DNA of 64,000 nt from positions 186,001 to 250,000 of the forward strand of contig WPDH01000156.1 in the NCBI GenBank assembly GCA_019137255.1. Direction: 5' to 3'. This document shows positions 47,311 to 59,116 of the stretch, piece after piece (within the stretch, counting starts at the first letter, position 1; every line of letters starts with the position of its first letter). The notes beneath the pieces are model-generated. The model had not been told where the DNA came from. It saw only the letters and a list, made by a program, of their open reading frames with translations, and did no database searches. Both the position numbers and the translations under genes were made by a program. Source of the DNA: Corinectria fuckeliana. Its lineage: Eukaryota; Ascomycota; Sordariomycetes; Hypocreales; Nectriaceae.

Positions 47311-48113
47311 CTTCGCCTGCAATTGCTCAGCTGGCCCCTAGCACAGCCTCGCTGCAAGTCGGCACGCCCCGTCATCCAACTACCGCAGCTGACGATGCCG
47401 CGCTGCCCCGACCTGATGTCACGAAACTGGGGTCGCCTCTATATCGTCGTCAGCATCTTAGCACGTCGTGTTGTGCCTAGGATGCATGCGCCCCCCTCCT
47501 CTTCCCCGTCCATATTACGTAGCCTCCTGTGAATATGCTGCTTCTTTGCAAGGCACGCCTGGACTAGCATCAGCCTACGCTATCTGCTAGTGGCCTTGTA
47601 GCTAAGGATGCGTCCCTTTGTGTGTGTGAACGTTGCTCGCTAATGAAGCTTGATCATGACCCTGGCCTGGACTTGATGTTCCTCTTTCCATCCGTGTAGA
47701 GGCCTTCTAAGAGTAGCTAGTATTAAGTAACATGTATCGTCTAACTCAGATTTGACACTAGGAACTCTTAGTTATAATGTCAAGGACAATTGTGACTCTT
47801 CTTGAGATGTCTTTAAACGGGCCTAGAGTAGTCCGATAATTCTGAACTACAATTCATCATCTCAAATAGCACCTATCCATAAATCGGCATGGCACCAATA
47901 GTTCGTAATCCGATCGTAAACTAATGCCAAGTACAGGCTGCCTAGATTGTGGATATCGATTCCAAACACAATACTTTTCATTTGCCTGCTCTAGCATACC
48001 TCTCAACCAAAACTAGGACATGTACACCAGCACGTACCATGAGTGTCTGGAAGAGTGTTCTTCTGCTTCTGAACTGGCAACCGTACTTGGTATACGTAGT
48101 AGTCGGGCGTGTC

Positions 48114-49920
48114 TCAAGCATTTGTCATCTTGACATCTCCATCCGCTGCCCCGGTATCCTTTCTCATCTGGTACGCCATCATCATCCACACCAGCTTCAT
48201 CGCTTCCAGACGCTGATCGGCATGGAACAGGTCGTACCAGGGACTCCTCCAAGCCTCAACCTTGCCCCAACTCCGCTTGGTCAGATCCGGCTCGGGTGCA
48301 CCGCCCAGGACCTCGAGCAGGCGGTTGGGCACCCTCACGCGGAGTATCGAGATGTGGTGAAACAGCGAGCTCACCACAAAGATGTCGTCGTAGTCAGCGC
48401 CTTGAACCTTGCCAATGGCCTCGTAGACTGCCTTTCTGTCCCAGGTCGATGCCGGGGCTCGGACCATCCGATAGTTGTCGTATAGGCTCATGTTCTTGCG
48501 TGGCTTCTTGGAGACAGGCATGGGTAAGCCGTCGGCGTCGCTAGGTTTGGCATCCTTATCTCCCTGGACAGCATCTTTGTCCGCCTCACGCCCAATGGAT
48601 CCGCCTATGCCACCTCCCCAGCGCTTCTCAGTCGTCCACCACTGGCCCTCGCCAAAGCGCTTCTCTGTCTTGCCTTCGCGTGCTCGATGCTGAGCCGTGA
48701 TCAGCGCTGCCACAATCTCCCGGGCGAGGTCCAAAGACTGTGCTGTTTCCATATCGGGGACGGTGAAATCCGTGGTTCCTCGGGCGCTCACTGCGGCCAC
48801 TGGCCCGTTAACAGTGCCATTGCGAGCCGCTTCACGCGTCATGGGGCTCTGGAAGATGAACAGGCATCCAGAGGGGCAGTACGTCTTGCGAGTTTGGGGG
48901 GATCCCTCTGGAGAGCTCAGGTGGAGACGGGGCTCGAGGCGCGCTGGCGCAACACTGCAGCCAAAGTCGTAGGCTACGAGCTTTATAAAAGACGTCATGA
49001 GGCTGTTGCGGTAATCAGCTGGCATCGCATGACCGGGGGCGGTGCGAAGAAAAACGTTGGAATCATCTTCCTTGGAGCCCTTGTCTTCCGACTGCCGAGA
49101 GCCTGTAGCGCTATCCGACGGTGTAGCTTCGGGAGAGGCCTCGGGAGAAGGAGGAAGAGGCGGTGGTTGAGTTGGGTCGTCCCAGAAGGAAGTGAAGGTC
49201 TCGAGGCAGCGGAAGAACTCATACGCGTTCCCCAGTCGAGCCGATTGCTTCCCCTTCGGCGCTTGAATTCTCCGAACGGTACGGAAAGCGTCTTGGTTCG
49301 GGTGAGCCAGCTCCCTTTTGCGTTCAAGGTAGACCTGACATCCCGGGGTGAGGTTCCCGTTTCTCATGGGGTATCGGGTTGACTGGTTCTGATCGCGAGC
49401 CTCGTCCACTGACAATTTGTCCCACTGCTTGAAGTCTGGGATTTTGGAAGGATTGGGGATGAGGTCTTCAGGCTTCGCGTCCAAGTTCAAGTTGAGGCCG
49501 ATGGCAGAGAAACCGGGAGTTCCTAGGACGGCGAGCGACCGGCCGGTGTGCTGGAGTAGTGACGAGAGAGCAGCGGGTGCGTCAAGGGGATCATCTTCAT
49601 AGGCAAAAGGCTGAAAGCGAGGGAGCGTGATAGGAGTTGGAGGGGGGATATCCTTGGGATCTATATTGGCCCTGCTAGGCAGGCTTGCTAGCGACAGTTT
49701 AGATGGCGGTCTTGGTAGGAGGAGAGTGGGAGCTTAGAGCATGAGGGAGAGCGGGAATGTGGGAATGTGGGGTCGAGGGGTTGAGGGACGGTGTTTCGGT
49801 GCCGGCTGAGGGATTGCAAGGGAATCGACGGAGCGGCAAGGAGACTCGTGAAGCCAATTGCGTGAGATATAAAAAGAGAGGCTGTTGATGCTTACCGAAG
49901 GCGGTGAAGTTTCCAAACAT
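48114..49920 (-). CDS. conserved-looking protein of unknown function (532 aa)
   Basis: A 25-base first exon (49896-49920, MFGNFTAF) and a large second exon (48114-49687), separated by a 208 bp intron, join to 532 residues: MFGNFTAF followed by ASLPSRANIDPKDIPPPTP. The protein is soluble, without a clear signal peptide or membrane segment. It has a Pro-rich segment (about 25-35), a Pro/Ser acidic linker (about 185-225), Trp/Gly-rich EGQWWTTEKRWGGGIGGS, and a conserved-looking end (DYDDIFVVSSLFHHISILRVRVP, then SPWYDLFHADQRLEAMKLVWMMMAYQMRKDTG). Two Cys lie in TYCPSGC, a possible but unproven zinc or disulfide pair. I recognise no family and assign no function. Gene reality is well supported by frame, splice sites and composition. 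Confidence 0.8.
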
Positions 49921-52900
49921 GACGGATGAGATACGGCGGTGGCGGCGTGGCGTGGTTCGGGTGGAAAGGGGAAGGAGGGACAGCCAACGTGGGCAGCGTG
50001 GGATGTGGAGGAAGGTGCGACAGAGCACGCAGAGCACGCACAAACCAAGCGCACAGGCACGTTGGAGTAGAGGCGAATAGGGCAGTGCAGCCTGGGGTCA
50101 GGTAGGCAGGTAGGCAGGGAGGCAGGTGCCTAGGAAGGTAGGTAGGTAAGGTGGGTAGGAAGGAAGCTATCGGAGCTTAGCTTAAGGCACGAGGGAGTAC
50201 GGGAGTAGGAAGAGGAGGAACAAGAGCTTGATAGAAGCAAGGCTACGACGAACTGATGGGGGCAGATGCGCCAAGGAGGGCCAAAGACAGCCAAAGAAGG
50301 CGACAATCACGGCCAACAAACGCGGCCAAGGGGGTGGGGAGGAAGCTTAGGGGGAGTCGAGTGCGTGGTGGAGTGACAGCAAACTCTCGGTATCGACGAT
50401 GAGAAGAAGGATTGGATCCACTTGGTCAATGCGATGTCCTTAGTACAGACGGCGGGCGGGGCCGTTGACGGTCGCTTCAGGGTCTAGCGCCAAGAACTAA
50501 AATCAGGAGCTTTCCACTGCTCTGTTTGTGTTTACTATGTATAATAGGTACGCCTGTGTCACAGTTCGTCACGAGTTTTACTGAGGGCGTTGACAGTCAG
50601 CTTGAGCCAGGTAATGAGTTTTTTTGGGCTAATTTAGGTGCCTGTGGAGGTGGGTTTCAAGAACGTGCCGTCACTGCTTCCCTCAGGTTAAGCTCACTTG
50701 CGGCACCAACCGCGTTGGTCGAGACGGGGTAGACGGGGTAGATCCGGGACCGGGCGCACAGGTAATGGGAGTGGAATGGGAGGATTTACTCCAGGGGTTG
50801 TTGTCTGACGATGCTGCGGGCGACGGATCGTGATGGCAGCTACTTCGTACACTCGGTACGTTGGCATTGCGTTGGCGACTGCACTTTACGTATTTCCGAT
50901 TGGCATTCAACCAGTCAGTGAGAGTTGTGTTTCCGATATCCGGCTGTTTGCAAGTGGCCCTTTCTATGTACGTACGGAGGCAAGGCTTTCTTCTGTGTTT
51001 GTGCATCTACGCTGCAGGCTGGTGTGGTGGGATAGACGAGTTCGGTTGGATGCAATCGAGAGTCATTGGCGAAGAGTCTTGATATGAACTGGTTAGTCCG
51101 GGCACGGCGCAGGAACAGAACGAGCAATAAGTTCCAAACAGATGTACAATGAGCTAATGGATCTCAGCATTCCGGAGGGATGTGAAGGATACGCGAAGGA
51201 ATATTTGGGTTGCAGCCGAGAGAACGTGACACAACAGAAGCCTGATGGGATGAATATATAGGTGAAGAATTGCCATGGAAGAAAATTCATTGAGTTTTGA
51301 ACGAGAATGATTATTAGCTTGTAAGGGTTGTGTGCATCGTGCCCTCCAATATCTCAATTACATGCCTGGACGTCCAGCTACAAATGCTGTAGAGAGCTAT
51401 TTCATTACACCGCAAATTGAAAACAGAATTGGACCTGCTGCGTAAAGGTATGTTAGCTTATAGGACAGGCAAGCAATCTAATTCCGCATCCAAGAGCGTG
51501 GCTAGAAAACAAATATTACTTACAAGGCCCAGGGTAATTGATGATGCGATGGTGGTGTGGACGGAAAATTGTGTGCAGGAAGACGGAAGACTACTACTAG
51601 TAGTAAGGTCGGGTTCAGGTCTTGGTGATGTCCGCAGGTCGTGCGGGGGAAGGTGCCGCCGCTAGCTTGGCCTCCTAGCTGTCTCAGGTGGCTCTTGAGC
51701 GTGAGCGCCGCCGATGGACACCGGAAAACGGTCGCCCGGGTACTAAGCTAGTAGGCCTACGTTAGCCTGACCGCTCGCTTGGGAACGAACCTGCGAACTC
51801 CCGCAACATGGGACGGGACTCTTGGAACAAAGAAGGGCTTGCGAATATCTAGGTCGCAGATGCAACGTCTTCTCCTGGTCTGCGAGGCGGCGACCTTCCT
51901 TCCCTTCCACAGGTGTCTATCAGCAGTACACTGGAATGACATGCTTCTGTGTTTCTGCGCCGGGGTTCCGCCGCTTCCCTTGTCGCAGATATCGATCCTC
52001 TTCCTCGGAATAGCCACCCGCTAAAACACAATTCACACACAACCGCCAGGACAACCGCCATCAGTTCCCTGGCGACACGCGTTCGCTTCGTGAAGCATGA
52101 ACGGGCCTAGAACCTCTCCCAGAACCCCTCCGAGTCAGGGTTGTCTCTGCTAAGTCGAGGCTAGACCCAACACCAGACCGGAACAGACAAGGCTCGACAA
52201 TCCAGGACACGACGTCCCAGAAGCCTGGGCTTGTCTGCGGCAGCGTTACTCCCAGAAGCTCACAGCCCATTTCTACCATGTAGCATCTCCATGCCCCGCG
52301 ACTCCCGCTAGTGCGCGCTCCTAGGCCCGTGCCAGCCTCCGCGGCGACGGCATCATGCTTCAGATCTGTCGCAGGACAGGGGCTTCCCCCTTGCGGCGCC
52401 CCGACCATGCCTGGCTCCCTGTCTCGACATGAGCTTCTTTTCACGCTCTTTGGCAGCGGCTTAAAACATTGGATAGCATAGCCACCCTGGCTGGATTGAA
52501 TTGCTTGCATCGGCTTGGCCTGCTTTGGTCTGTCCGCGTCCCGTCCGTCCCTCCCCCCTACGACCTCGTGGCCGGCCCTGTCGTACCTAGTCGTACGCAC
52601 CTGTTCGTCTTTCTCTCTCGTCTCTTTCTTTACTGTTTCTCGTTTCTTCTCTTGCAAAATTTCCCCTTCGCCATTCTCTTCTCTGGTGACTGGATCATCT
52701 CGTCTTCCCATCTTCATGATCATCGTCGTGGTCTAGGTGGCAGGGCCACACTCAGTGTGACTCCAGCTTGCTCTCTTGTGTTAACCACCTCCATTCACTC
52801 TCTCTTTCTCTTTCCCTTTCTCCTGCTAGTTACCTTTGTCTGCTTGGCTGGGCCTGCTCATCTCATCTCACCTTTTTTGCGACTGGAATCGCGACGCCAC

Positions 52901-53001
52901 CTGAAAACCTCGACGGCTGGGACCGGCTTCACTTAGATCTCTGGGACAAGGTGGTAAGGCTGGACAACAACGCCTATGTTAGCGACTCGACCACGCCTAC
53001 C
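49921..53001. other. 3.1 kb intergenic region
   Basis: Contains the promoter of the unknown 532-aa gene, a GGCAGGTAGGCAGG/GGTAGGTAGG tract at 50098-50160, and from ~52590 a pyrimidine-rich stretch forming the leader of the membrane-protein gene. A 220-codon minus-strand frame at 52061-52723 is low-complexity and unsupported. Confidence 0.5.
50098..50160. repeat. GGTAGG/GGCAGG degenerate repeat
   Basis: Overlapping copies of GGTAGGCAGG and GGTAGGTAAGG, the complement of the CTACCTA motif seen in other spacers of this window. Confidence 0.75.
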
Positions 53002-55086
53002 ATGGCCTTCTCGACAGCAACTGTTTTGAGGACTCTCACCTCATACAAGCTCATTGCAACGACAATTACAGCACAGCCGGAGGTAGCCACAACCACTGTC
53101 CTCCCGGAACCCACAAGTGTCGTAGTCGAGGAGCCCGTCGCCGACCCGTTCCAGAGCGCGACAAGCTCCTCAACCGAAACCTCGATACTGAGTCCGACCT
53201 TGATTCTTCCGACAACGCCTACTTCGGCCGTGTTCGGCCCGATCTTTCCAACCTCGGATTCATCCGACCCAACTTCCTCCAACTCGACTCCGTCTGAATC
53301 AACTTCAAGCCAGTCGACTTCGCCCACCTCGACTTCAACGTCCAACCAGAGTCTGAACTCTACGCTGGTCCCGACGACCACCCCGGCCCTGGCATCAAGC
53401 TCCACGCCACTTTCTACCTCTGCTCTTGCAGACCAGAACACACCGGATTTTGCAAAGAGGCCTACCCAACCTGTGGGTGAGAGCCAAAAACCGCAACTCC
53501 CAACGACGACCCTAACAGACACCCCCCCTGGAGAGCCTATTCCTCAAACCTCCACACAGGCAACCGCGCAAACAACCCCACATACTTCTCGCCAGACTAC
53601 CGAAGAGAACACTCGACAGGCCACCCAGACCATTTCTTCATCAGAGTCGATCGAAAAGGCTGTATTGCAGCCTGTGCCCGTTACTAGCACTGCTATTAGT
53701 ACTTCCAGTGGCGCATCTTTGACTCCTTCTGACCTTTCAACTGCTATCTCGTCGATAATCCAGACTCAGTCAGTATCGACAACGGCTGCTTCCTCGCCCC
53801 AATCCACTCAGTTGTCTGTAACAACAATCCCGAATGACGACGGCTCAGGAATCACCAATCCACAGTCCACTTTCACTACAGAAACTTTGCCAGGCGGCCG
53901 TCTGACAACAATTGGCCTCGATGCGACGGCAGCGAACGACCACGCCTCGAGCCCTTCCGAAACTGGTGTCGGCATTGTTGACCAGGCCTCCAGCAACTCA
54001 CCATCGACGCCAGTTCTAGTGGGAAGCATCTTCGCAGGATTTGCAGTATTGTCGGCTATCGTGTACCTGTTGTGGTTCTTGAGACGCCGGATGACCAAGA
54101 GGCGCCGCAGTACGCTTTTGACACCCCTAGGCCTACCCCCCAACGGCGCCGGCCAAGCCGAGAGGAAGTACGAGATTGATACGGAATCGCTGGGACCTAC
54201 TCCTCGGTCAACCAAACTGGCAGCTGCCTTGAGTTCCTACCCCAAGAAGTTCGGCCAGAAGCTAAGACATTCGACGTCTGGCGTCAACATGAACCGAGGG
54301 AACTCGCAATTTTTAGATTCTATCACAACTCATAGCCGCACCGCCTCGGTAGACCAGGTCCAAGAACTGGAAGGCAGCACCCGTCTTCAGGGCTGGTGGT
54401 CGCGAGTGATTCAAGAGACCAGCTCCGAAGACTTTGAAGCTCAGGATATGGCGGAAAGGGCAAATCCTGCTGGCCATGGGCGTTTCCTTAGCATGAACGG
54501 GAGCCAGCAACACAGGATGAGCCGCGGTCACAGTGTCAGCAGCAGTTGGACCGACGGTGCGCCCAGCCCGAACCCCTTCACAGACGCCAGTGCACTCCCG
54601 AGGGACTCAACAAAGCAGTACTATCCAGCACCATTGCAGCCGAAGAACCTGTTCGCCGATTCTCACTCCATTACGCCCCCCGTGACGGCTGCGAGACGAG
54701 GTAACCCTAGCGCGGAGTCCTTCTATCGTGATTCGGACGCAACCCACAGCTCATTCGAGGCACGACGCAACAAGACCCATTCAAACCCCTTCGACTTGGA
54801 AATGGACGGCCAGCAACCTTCCGTGGACCCTAACATGCACCCTACACCACGCATCCCCGTGCCCAGCTCCATTTATGACATTCCGAGACCTAATAGCGCA
54901 CGCACTCGTGGTGACAGCTTCACTTCGCGGTACACCAGTGGTGCGGGTTGGACGGGGGAATGGGGAACCATGGGACCAGCGTCCTCAAGATGGAATAGCA
55001 ACGTTGGATATGTGCCGATTGGGCATTTGAGAGGCGATAGCGACGGGCAAGCGATGGGCCCCTCCGGTGTTGGTCAGGCGATGTAG
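53002..55086 (+). CDS. Ser/Thr-rich single-pass membrane protein (wall-sensor-like)
   Basis: A single exon gives 694 residues from the ATG at 53002 (772 if translation began at 52768). Residues ~30-330 are extremely Ser/Thr/Pro-rich and likely heavily O-mannosylated. One transmembrane helix follows at about 337-360 (VLVGSIFAGFAVLSAIVYLLWFL) with a basic stop-transfer RRRMTKRRR. The ~330-residue cytoplasmic tail contains many S/T-P sites and ends in a Gly/Ser-rich region. This is the layout of Mid2/Wsc-like wall-stress sensors and fungal mid2-domain-like proteins, but no WSC cysteine domain or clear signal peptide is present. The 52768 start would add a Leu/Ser-rich segment (HSLSLSLSLS) that looks like a translated CT-rich leader, yet it could act as a signal peptide. 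Function is inferred only from architecture. Confidence 0.82.
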   Translation: MAFSTATVLRTLTSYKLIATTITAQPEVATTTVLPEPTSVVVEEPVADPFQSATSSSTETSILSPTLILPTTPTSAVFGPIFPTSDSSDPTSSNSTPSESTSSQSTSPTSTSTSNQSLNSTLVPTTTPALASSSTPLSTSALADQNTPDFAKRPTQPVGESQKPQLPTTTLTDTPPGEPIPQTSTQATAQTTPHTSRQTTEENTRQATQTISSSESIEKAVLQPVPVTSTAISTSSGASLTPSDLSTAISSIIQTQSVSTTAASSPQSTQLSVTTIPNDDGSGITNPQSTFTTETLPGGRLTTIGLDATAANDHASSPSETGVGIVDQASSNSPSTPVLVGSIFAGFAVLSAIVYLLWFLRRRMTKRRRSTLLTPLGLPPNGAGQAERKYEIDTESLGPTPRSTKLAAALSSYPKKFGQKLRHSTSGVNMNRGNSQFLDSITTHSRTASVDQVQELEGSTRLQGWWSRVIQETSSEDFEAQDMAERANPAGHGRFLSMNGSQQHRMSRGHSVSSSWTDGAPSPNPFTDASALPRDSTKQYYPAPLQPKNLFADSHSITPPVTAARRGNPSAESFYRDSDATHSSFEARRNKTHSNPFDLEMDGQQPSVDPNMHPTPRIPVPSSIYDIPRPNSARTRGDSFTSRYTSGAGWTGEWGTMGPASSRWNSNVGYVPIGHLRGDSDGQAMGPSGVGQAM

Positions 55087-57898
55087 TCTGTATGGTACAT
55101 GTACGACGTGTGGGACTTGCATGGACGGAGCGGTTATACCAGTACGAGGGAGTTAACATGAACATACCCATTCACTCGCTGACACGGGGGCGAATCCCAA
55201 CCAGGGACTGAGACATGGCGTTTCTGGCATAGCGAACGCGATCTTTAGATGGATATCCCGCAAGACGGCGATGATGTGGAAAAAGAAGACGTGGCAATAC
55301 TTGGAGATTGCGCTGAAAGGGATACGACATTCATTCTACTAAATCTAGACAGCAGAAGCTACTTTCGTTCTACATACATATCTTTTCTTTTCTCTCTACT
55401 TTTCATTTCATCTGTGGCTGTTATACTCCCAGGGTACTCTCTGATGTAACGACTTTGCAGTTGAAGCACAACAATGACCTACTTCTCTTTTTTGTATCAT
55501 CGATCACTTGGGGTGGCCTACTGTGGTCTACGAGTACACGTCTCGGAAGTGTGGCGCTGTGAGCATAATATATTCTAGTCCCAAGGTACTAGCTAATTCC
55601 TAACCATATTCTTGGCCCCTCATTTAATCCTAATAAAAAGCCTTTATTCGCCATTGAGGATTTATGATTGCGGACTGAGGAGAGAAGAACAGCGTTCTTA
55701 GGAGACGTACCGTCCACGTCACATGTACGACTAAGTGGATTGAGGCTATCTACTGTTTGTCATTGCTAATGATGGGTGTTCTTATTACTCTAATGACTAA
55801 ACCTTCACTCCTTAAGATCCTAAGTCCTAACAACCCACCCTTTGGTACTTAGCATATTACCTACTTAAAAAGGCCCATGGGGGGACCCTCCCTTGCCCTG
55901 CTGAGGTTCGTCTCTTGGACCGTTATCTTTGTTGGGAGAGGGTATGCTGGGATAGGAAAACCTCGATGGAGATTTCCAAATTTTCTTTGTCTCGCCGCCT
56001 GTTCTGTGTCCACGGCCATGCCCTCGTACTCCAGCAGTAGAATGTCAGGAGACACGTACACTTCTTCGTCAGGTGGATCCAGCCGCCGAATCAGTCTATA
56101 TCGATCCTCCTGGTGTTGTTTGAAGTCTTCCATCAAACCTGAATTCATAGGATTGCCTAGTCTGGCTGGATTGAGATGCGCTCGGATAGACTGGAGCGAC
56201 CCATCAAACTTCAGGCCATGCACTCTAACCGGAGAGGTAGGTACCTAGGTACCTAAGCACTAAGTAAGTGCTGCGCTATGGAATCCCGCTAATGGGTAGA
56301 TACCGGGCTGGAAGAGTTGGCCGTTTTGGCTGTGAGAAAGCGAGATGAGAGGCAGGATGGATGAAAGCAAAAGCAATGTTGGAGGCACAGATGCGGCAAA
56401 TGCGTTCTTAGGGGGCGCGTTCCAGTGTGTTGTCACATGACCTATCCTTAAGCAACACAGATGTCGGTGACAGCGCCCCAGGAGAACTTCAAGACGTAGA
56501 TATCCGTTACCTATGGTGTTTATAGTAGGGCTGTAACTTTCACTCTTCTCTTCTCTCCTTAGACATACTAGTCTCGCTATCAATAGCATTAGAGCAGTTA
56601 ACCTAGGGCGTTAGAGCGTTCGGGCCTTAAAACTATCTAAGGCATCAGGGTAATTGTTGGGACTGTATTAAAGCGAATGATATGGCAAGTGTGGTTTACA
56701 GCCCGAACAGCGATTGACTCATGCCTAAACCTAGTACGAGTCTACGGATCTAGAGGACTCCAACCCGTGCTTCCTGTCAGCGAGAACATGGACTGAAGTT
56801 GAAAACTCGAACTTGAGTAAGCTCGACTTTCTTGTTGCCAAAGCATCAATGTGAATATCTATATATCTGTCGCTTTCTTTACTTTGAGAAAAAGGTCTGT
56901 CCTCTTTGCTCCACGATCAACCCTTACCTAGCCCCGTCTCGTAGTCGAACCCCCTTTCGTAACACATGTTCCAACACAAAAGACGACACCGAGTAGAAGC
57001 ATTTATCGACAGTCACCCGCGCCGCTCAGACTTGCGCTTAGAAGCATCTACATCAAGAGACATAGTCACACACAGGTGCACAGAATCCGGATAACACCTG
57101 TATCGGGCACGTCAAAAGACCATGTGCGCTTACACGAGAAAACAGAAGCAAACTTACTGGACAAGCCGCAAACCTGTTCAAATGTGTGCAGCCGCGAATG
57201 GTTCCCTCAGCCACAAGTAACGTTGCTAAAGCGGCGTGACGCGCACATGACATCATCTCCAGAGTCCCAAGTTCAGCGCGAAAATATCCACATGTTTGGA
57301 CATTTTCATTGGCTATAAATTCATTAAATCACCTGCAGCGTGACGCGAAAAGTCGCGGTCAACGCGCCCGTCTCATTCCCTTGGCGCGTAAATGAACCTC
57401 TCACGCGTCCTCGAGCTCCACTCTCCACCTCAAGCGCCGGATCTGACGACGAAAAGAATGCGTGCAAAAGTGTGCGTACGAATAGATTCATCTGCCAAAC
57501 AATAGTAGTCTACAGTCCGTATAGTCCATCAATGCATCCCATTCGCCTCCCACAATTCCAATAGTGAAAGGGGAATTACTTGTCCTCACCCTGCACATAG
57601 CCTTCGCCATTGTTCCACACCTTCAACCTCAACCTCCGTCTCGCGTGTACCATCGAGATGAAACAATAAATGCCCTCCTAGCCAGGAAATCCGGCCGCCC
57701 CCTCTTGGGTCTCCCAAAGGTGGCCGCTGATGCCGAGCTGTCTATCCCAACGCCCCCAAAACAAGAAAGCAAAACCGAGAGCCTCTCGAGACAAAGAAAA
57801 CATTTGTGCGCGCGTGCTGTAATATGTGCTGTCATGGTATCATGTACACAAGAAAACGAAATGGTGGAGTCATCCTGGGCCGGTCGTTATTGATCCCG
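55087..57898. other. 2.8 kb intergenic region
   Basis: Somewhat AT-richer than the coding parts. One orphan minus-strand frame (55861-56223) has protein-like composition. A GTACCTAGGTACCTAAG palindromic motif lies at about 56233-56262. Nothing else is supported. Confidence 0.5.
55861..56223 (-). CDS. orphan small ORF (120 aa), doubtful
   Basis: An uninterrupted 120-codon frame reads like a soluble protein: MEDFKQHQEDRYRLIRRLD, then PPDEEVYVSPDILLLEYEG and AARQRKFGNLHRGFPIPAY. No domain, signal peptide or neighbour supports it. It may be a small lineage-specific gene, a terminal exon or fragment of a decayed gene, or chance. A leader of TACCTAGG motifs lies directly upstream. Confidence 0.3.
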   Translation of the reverse strand: MHGLKFDGSLQSIRAHLNPARLGNPMNSGLMEDFKQHQEDRYRLIRRLDPPDEEVYVSPDILLLEYEGMAVDTEQAARQRKFGNLHRGFPIPAYPLPTKITVQETNLSRAREGPPMGLFK

Positions 57899-59116
57899 TC
57901 AGGCTAGTGGCCCCTCAAAGGTCAACCGTCGGCGGGCCACACTGAGGGGCGTCCGGGTCGCAGTCAGAGTGACCGGTGTCTTCCAGGGTTTTTGTGCCGG
58001 ACTGGGTGTGATGTTGACAAAGTCGGCAAAGTCAAAGCCTTGGCTGGGAGTGGTGGGGAAGAGATTGCCACCGCCGGGCGTCATCATCATCGACGATGGC
58101 AAGTCCATCTTGCTGTTTTTCTGAGGAGGAGTTGAGGGAGGCTCCATGAGAGTCTTGGTCGATCGGACGGCGGGGGAAGGTGAGGCTGCGAGGTAGAGGA
58201 GCAGATCTGCGCCCTCCTCGCCCGTCTTGCCACCATTTGCGCCTGATGCCACATTGTCCTTGCTCCGTTTATTACCGAGGGTGCGACTGCGCATCGGTGG
58301 TGTGCGTGGGGGGGACGACCGCACGTTGAAGGAGTGCAGAGGTAGAAGGTCGTCGTCGTCATCCGAGGGTGCGGCAAAGTTGGGTGACGTGAGCTCGGCG
58401 GTCAAGAGACGTTGCTGGAAGAAGGACACATCCGGGCCGGCAGAGGTGGTGAAGTGCTGCTGGCGGCGGGCCTTTATTGGAGACGACTGGGCTAGGTGGT
58501 GGCTATCCTTCCAGGCTGAGTTCCCACCGAAGGATTTGCGTGCCGTCGGGGAGCCTCGAAACCTCTTGTTGGGGCTCGACGAGACATTTTCAAAGGTGGC
58601 AAAGTAGGTGCGCTTGCGATGGCCGGTGCTGCCGTTGCTCGAGCCGACGGCATCGGAGAACAGGGGAGCTTTGAGGGGTGAGCTCATTAGAGTGCGGGAG
58701 GGGTATGGAAGATCGGAGGCGCTGGAGGAGGAGTCGGAGAGGACATCGCCCTCGACGAGGCGCTTCCGTCGTATCTCCTCCTCGAGTTTGGGTTCGATGG
58801 TGTCGAGGGTGAGGTCTTCCCAGCCATGTTTGGCCTTGAACTGGGCGAGGGCGAGACGGTTCTGCAGATGGCGAGCGATCTAAGTAGGGGAAGAAAAGGG
58901 AGCATTAACAAAGTTGTTACCGTTCAGAAGGAATCACAATAAAGCGAGGTAGGTAGTCAATGATGATGTTGATGAGGGTGAAGGATATGACGGTGTTGAG
59001 AGGCGAGGGCTGAGAGGGGGTTTGGGTGGCATCCCTGAACTTACCTTGCTCACTTCTGCACGCTTGAGGATGCTGTCGACGACGTCCTCGGGCTGCTTCT
59101 TCCAGGGCGACGACAT
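57899..59116 (-). CDS. Whi5/Nrm1-like G1/S transcription repressor (candidate)
   Basis: Two exons (59045-59116 and 57899-58879) separated by a 165 bp intron encode 350 residues. The N-terminus reads MSSPWKKQPEDVVDSILKRAEVSK. Directly after the junction comes IARHLQNRLALAQFKAKHGW followed by EDLTLDTIEPKLEEEIRRKR. This resembles the short Whi5/Nrm1 motif that binds SBF/MBF-type transcription factors. The remaining ~270 residues are disordered and packed with S/T-P sites (SSPNKR, SSPIKAR, SSPPRTPP, TPSQGF, TPSPAQKPW), as expected for a CDK-regulated repressor. Members hold back G1/S genes until phosphorylated by Cln-CDK. The exon junction creates the motif, which supports the model. The family assignment is a moderate-confidence inference from a short motif. 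Confidence 0.7.

Larger units (their letters stand above)
43024..48113. other. 5.1 kb intergenic region
   Basis: No supported gene. It holds the metacaspase promoter and leader, a GATGGC repeat, a GT microsatellite, a CCCAACA minisatellite, a TCGTC-rich tract and scattered CTACCTA-type motifs. Open frames here are short, hydrophobic or Pro/Ser-rich and show no family features. Confidence 0.55.

Noticed and set aside
43024..48113. possible transposon island
   Set aside because: No terminal repeats, transposase or reverse-transcriptase fragments, or strongly AT-biased (RIP-like) sequence could be seen.
52061..52723. 220-codon minus-strand frame
   Set aside because: Arg/Gly/Glu-rich low-complexity translation of a pyrimidine-rich leader on the other strand.
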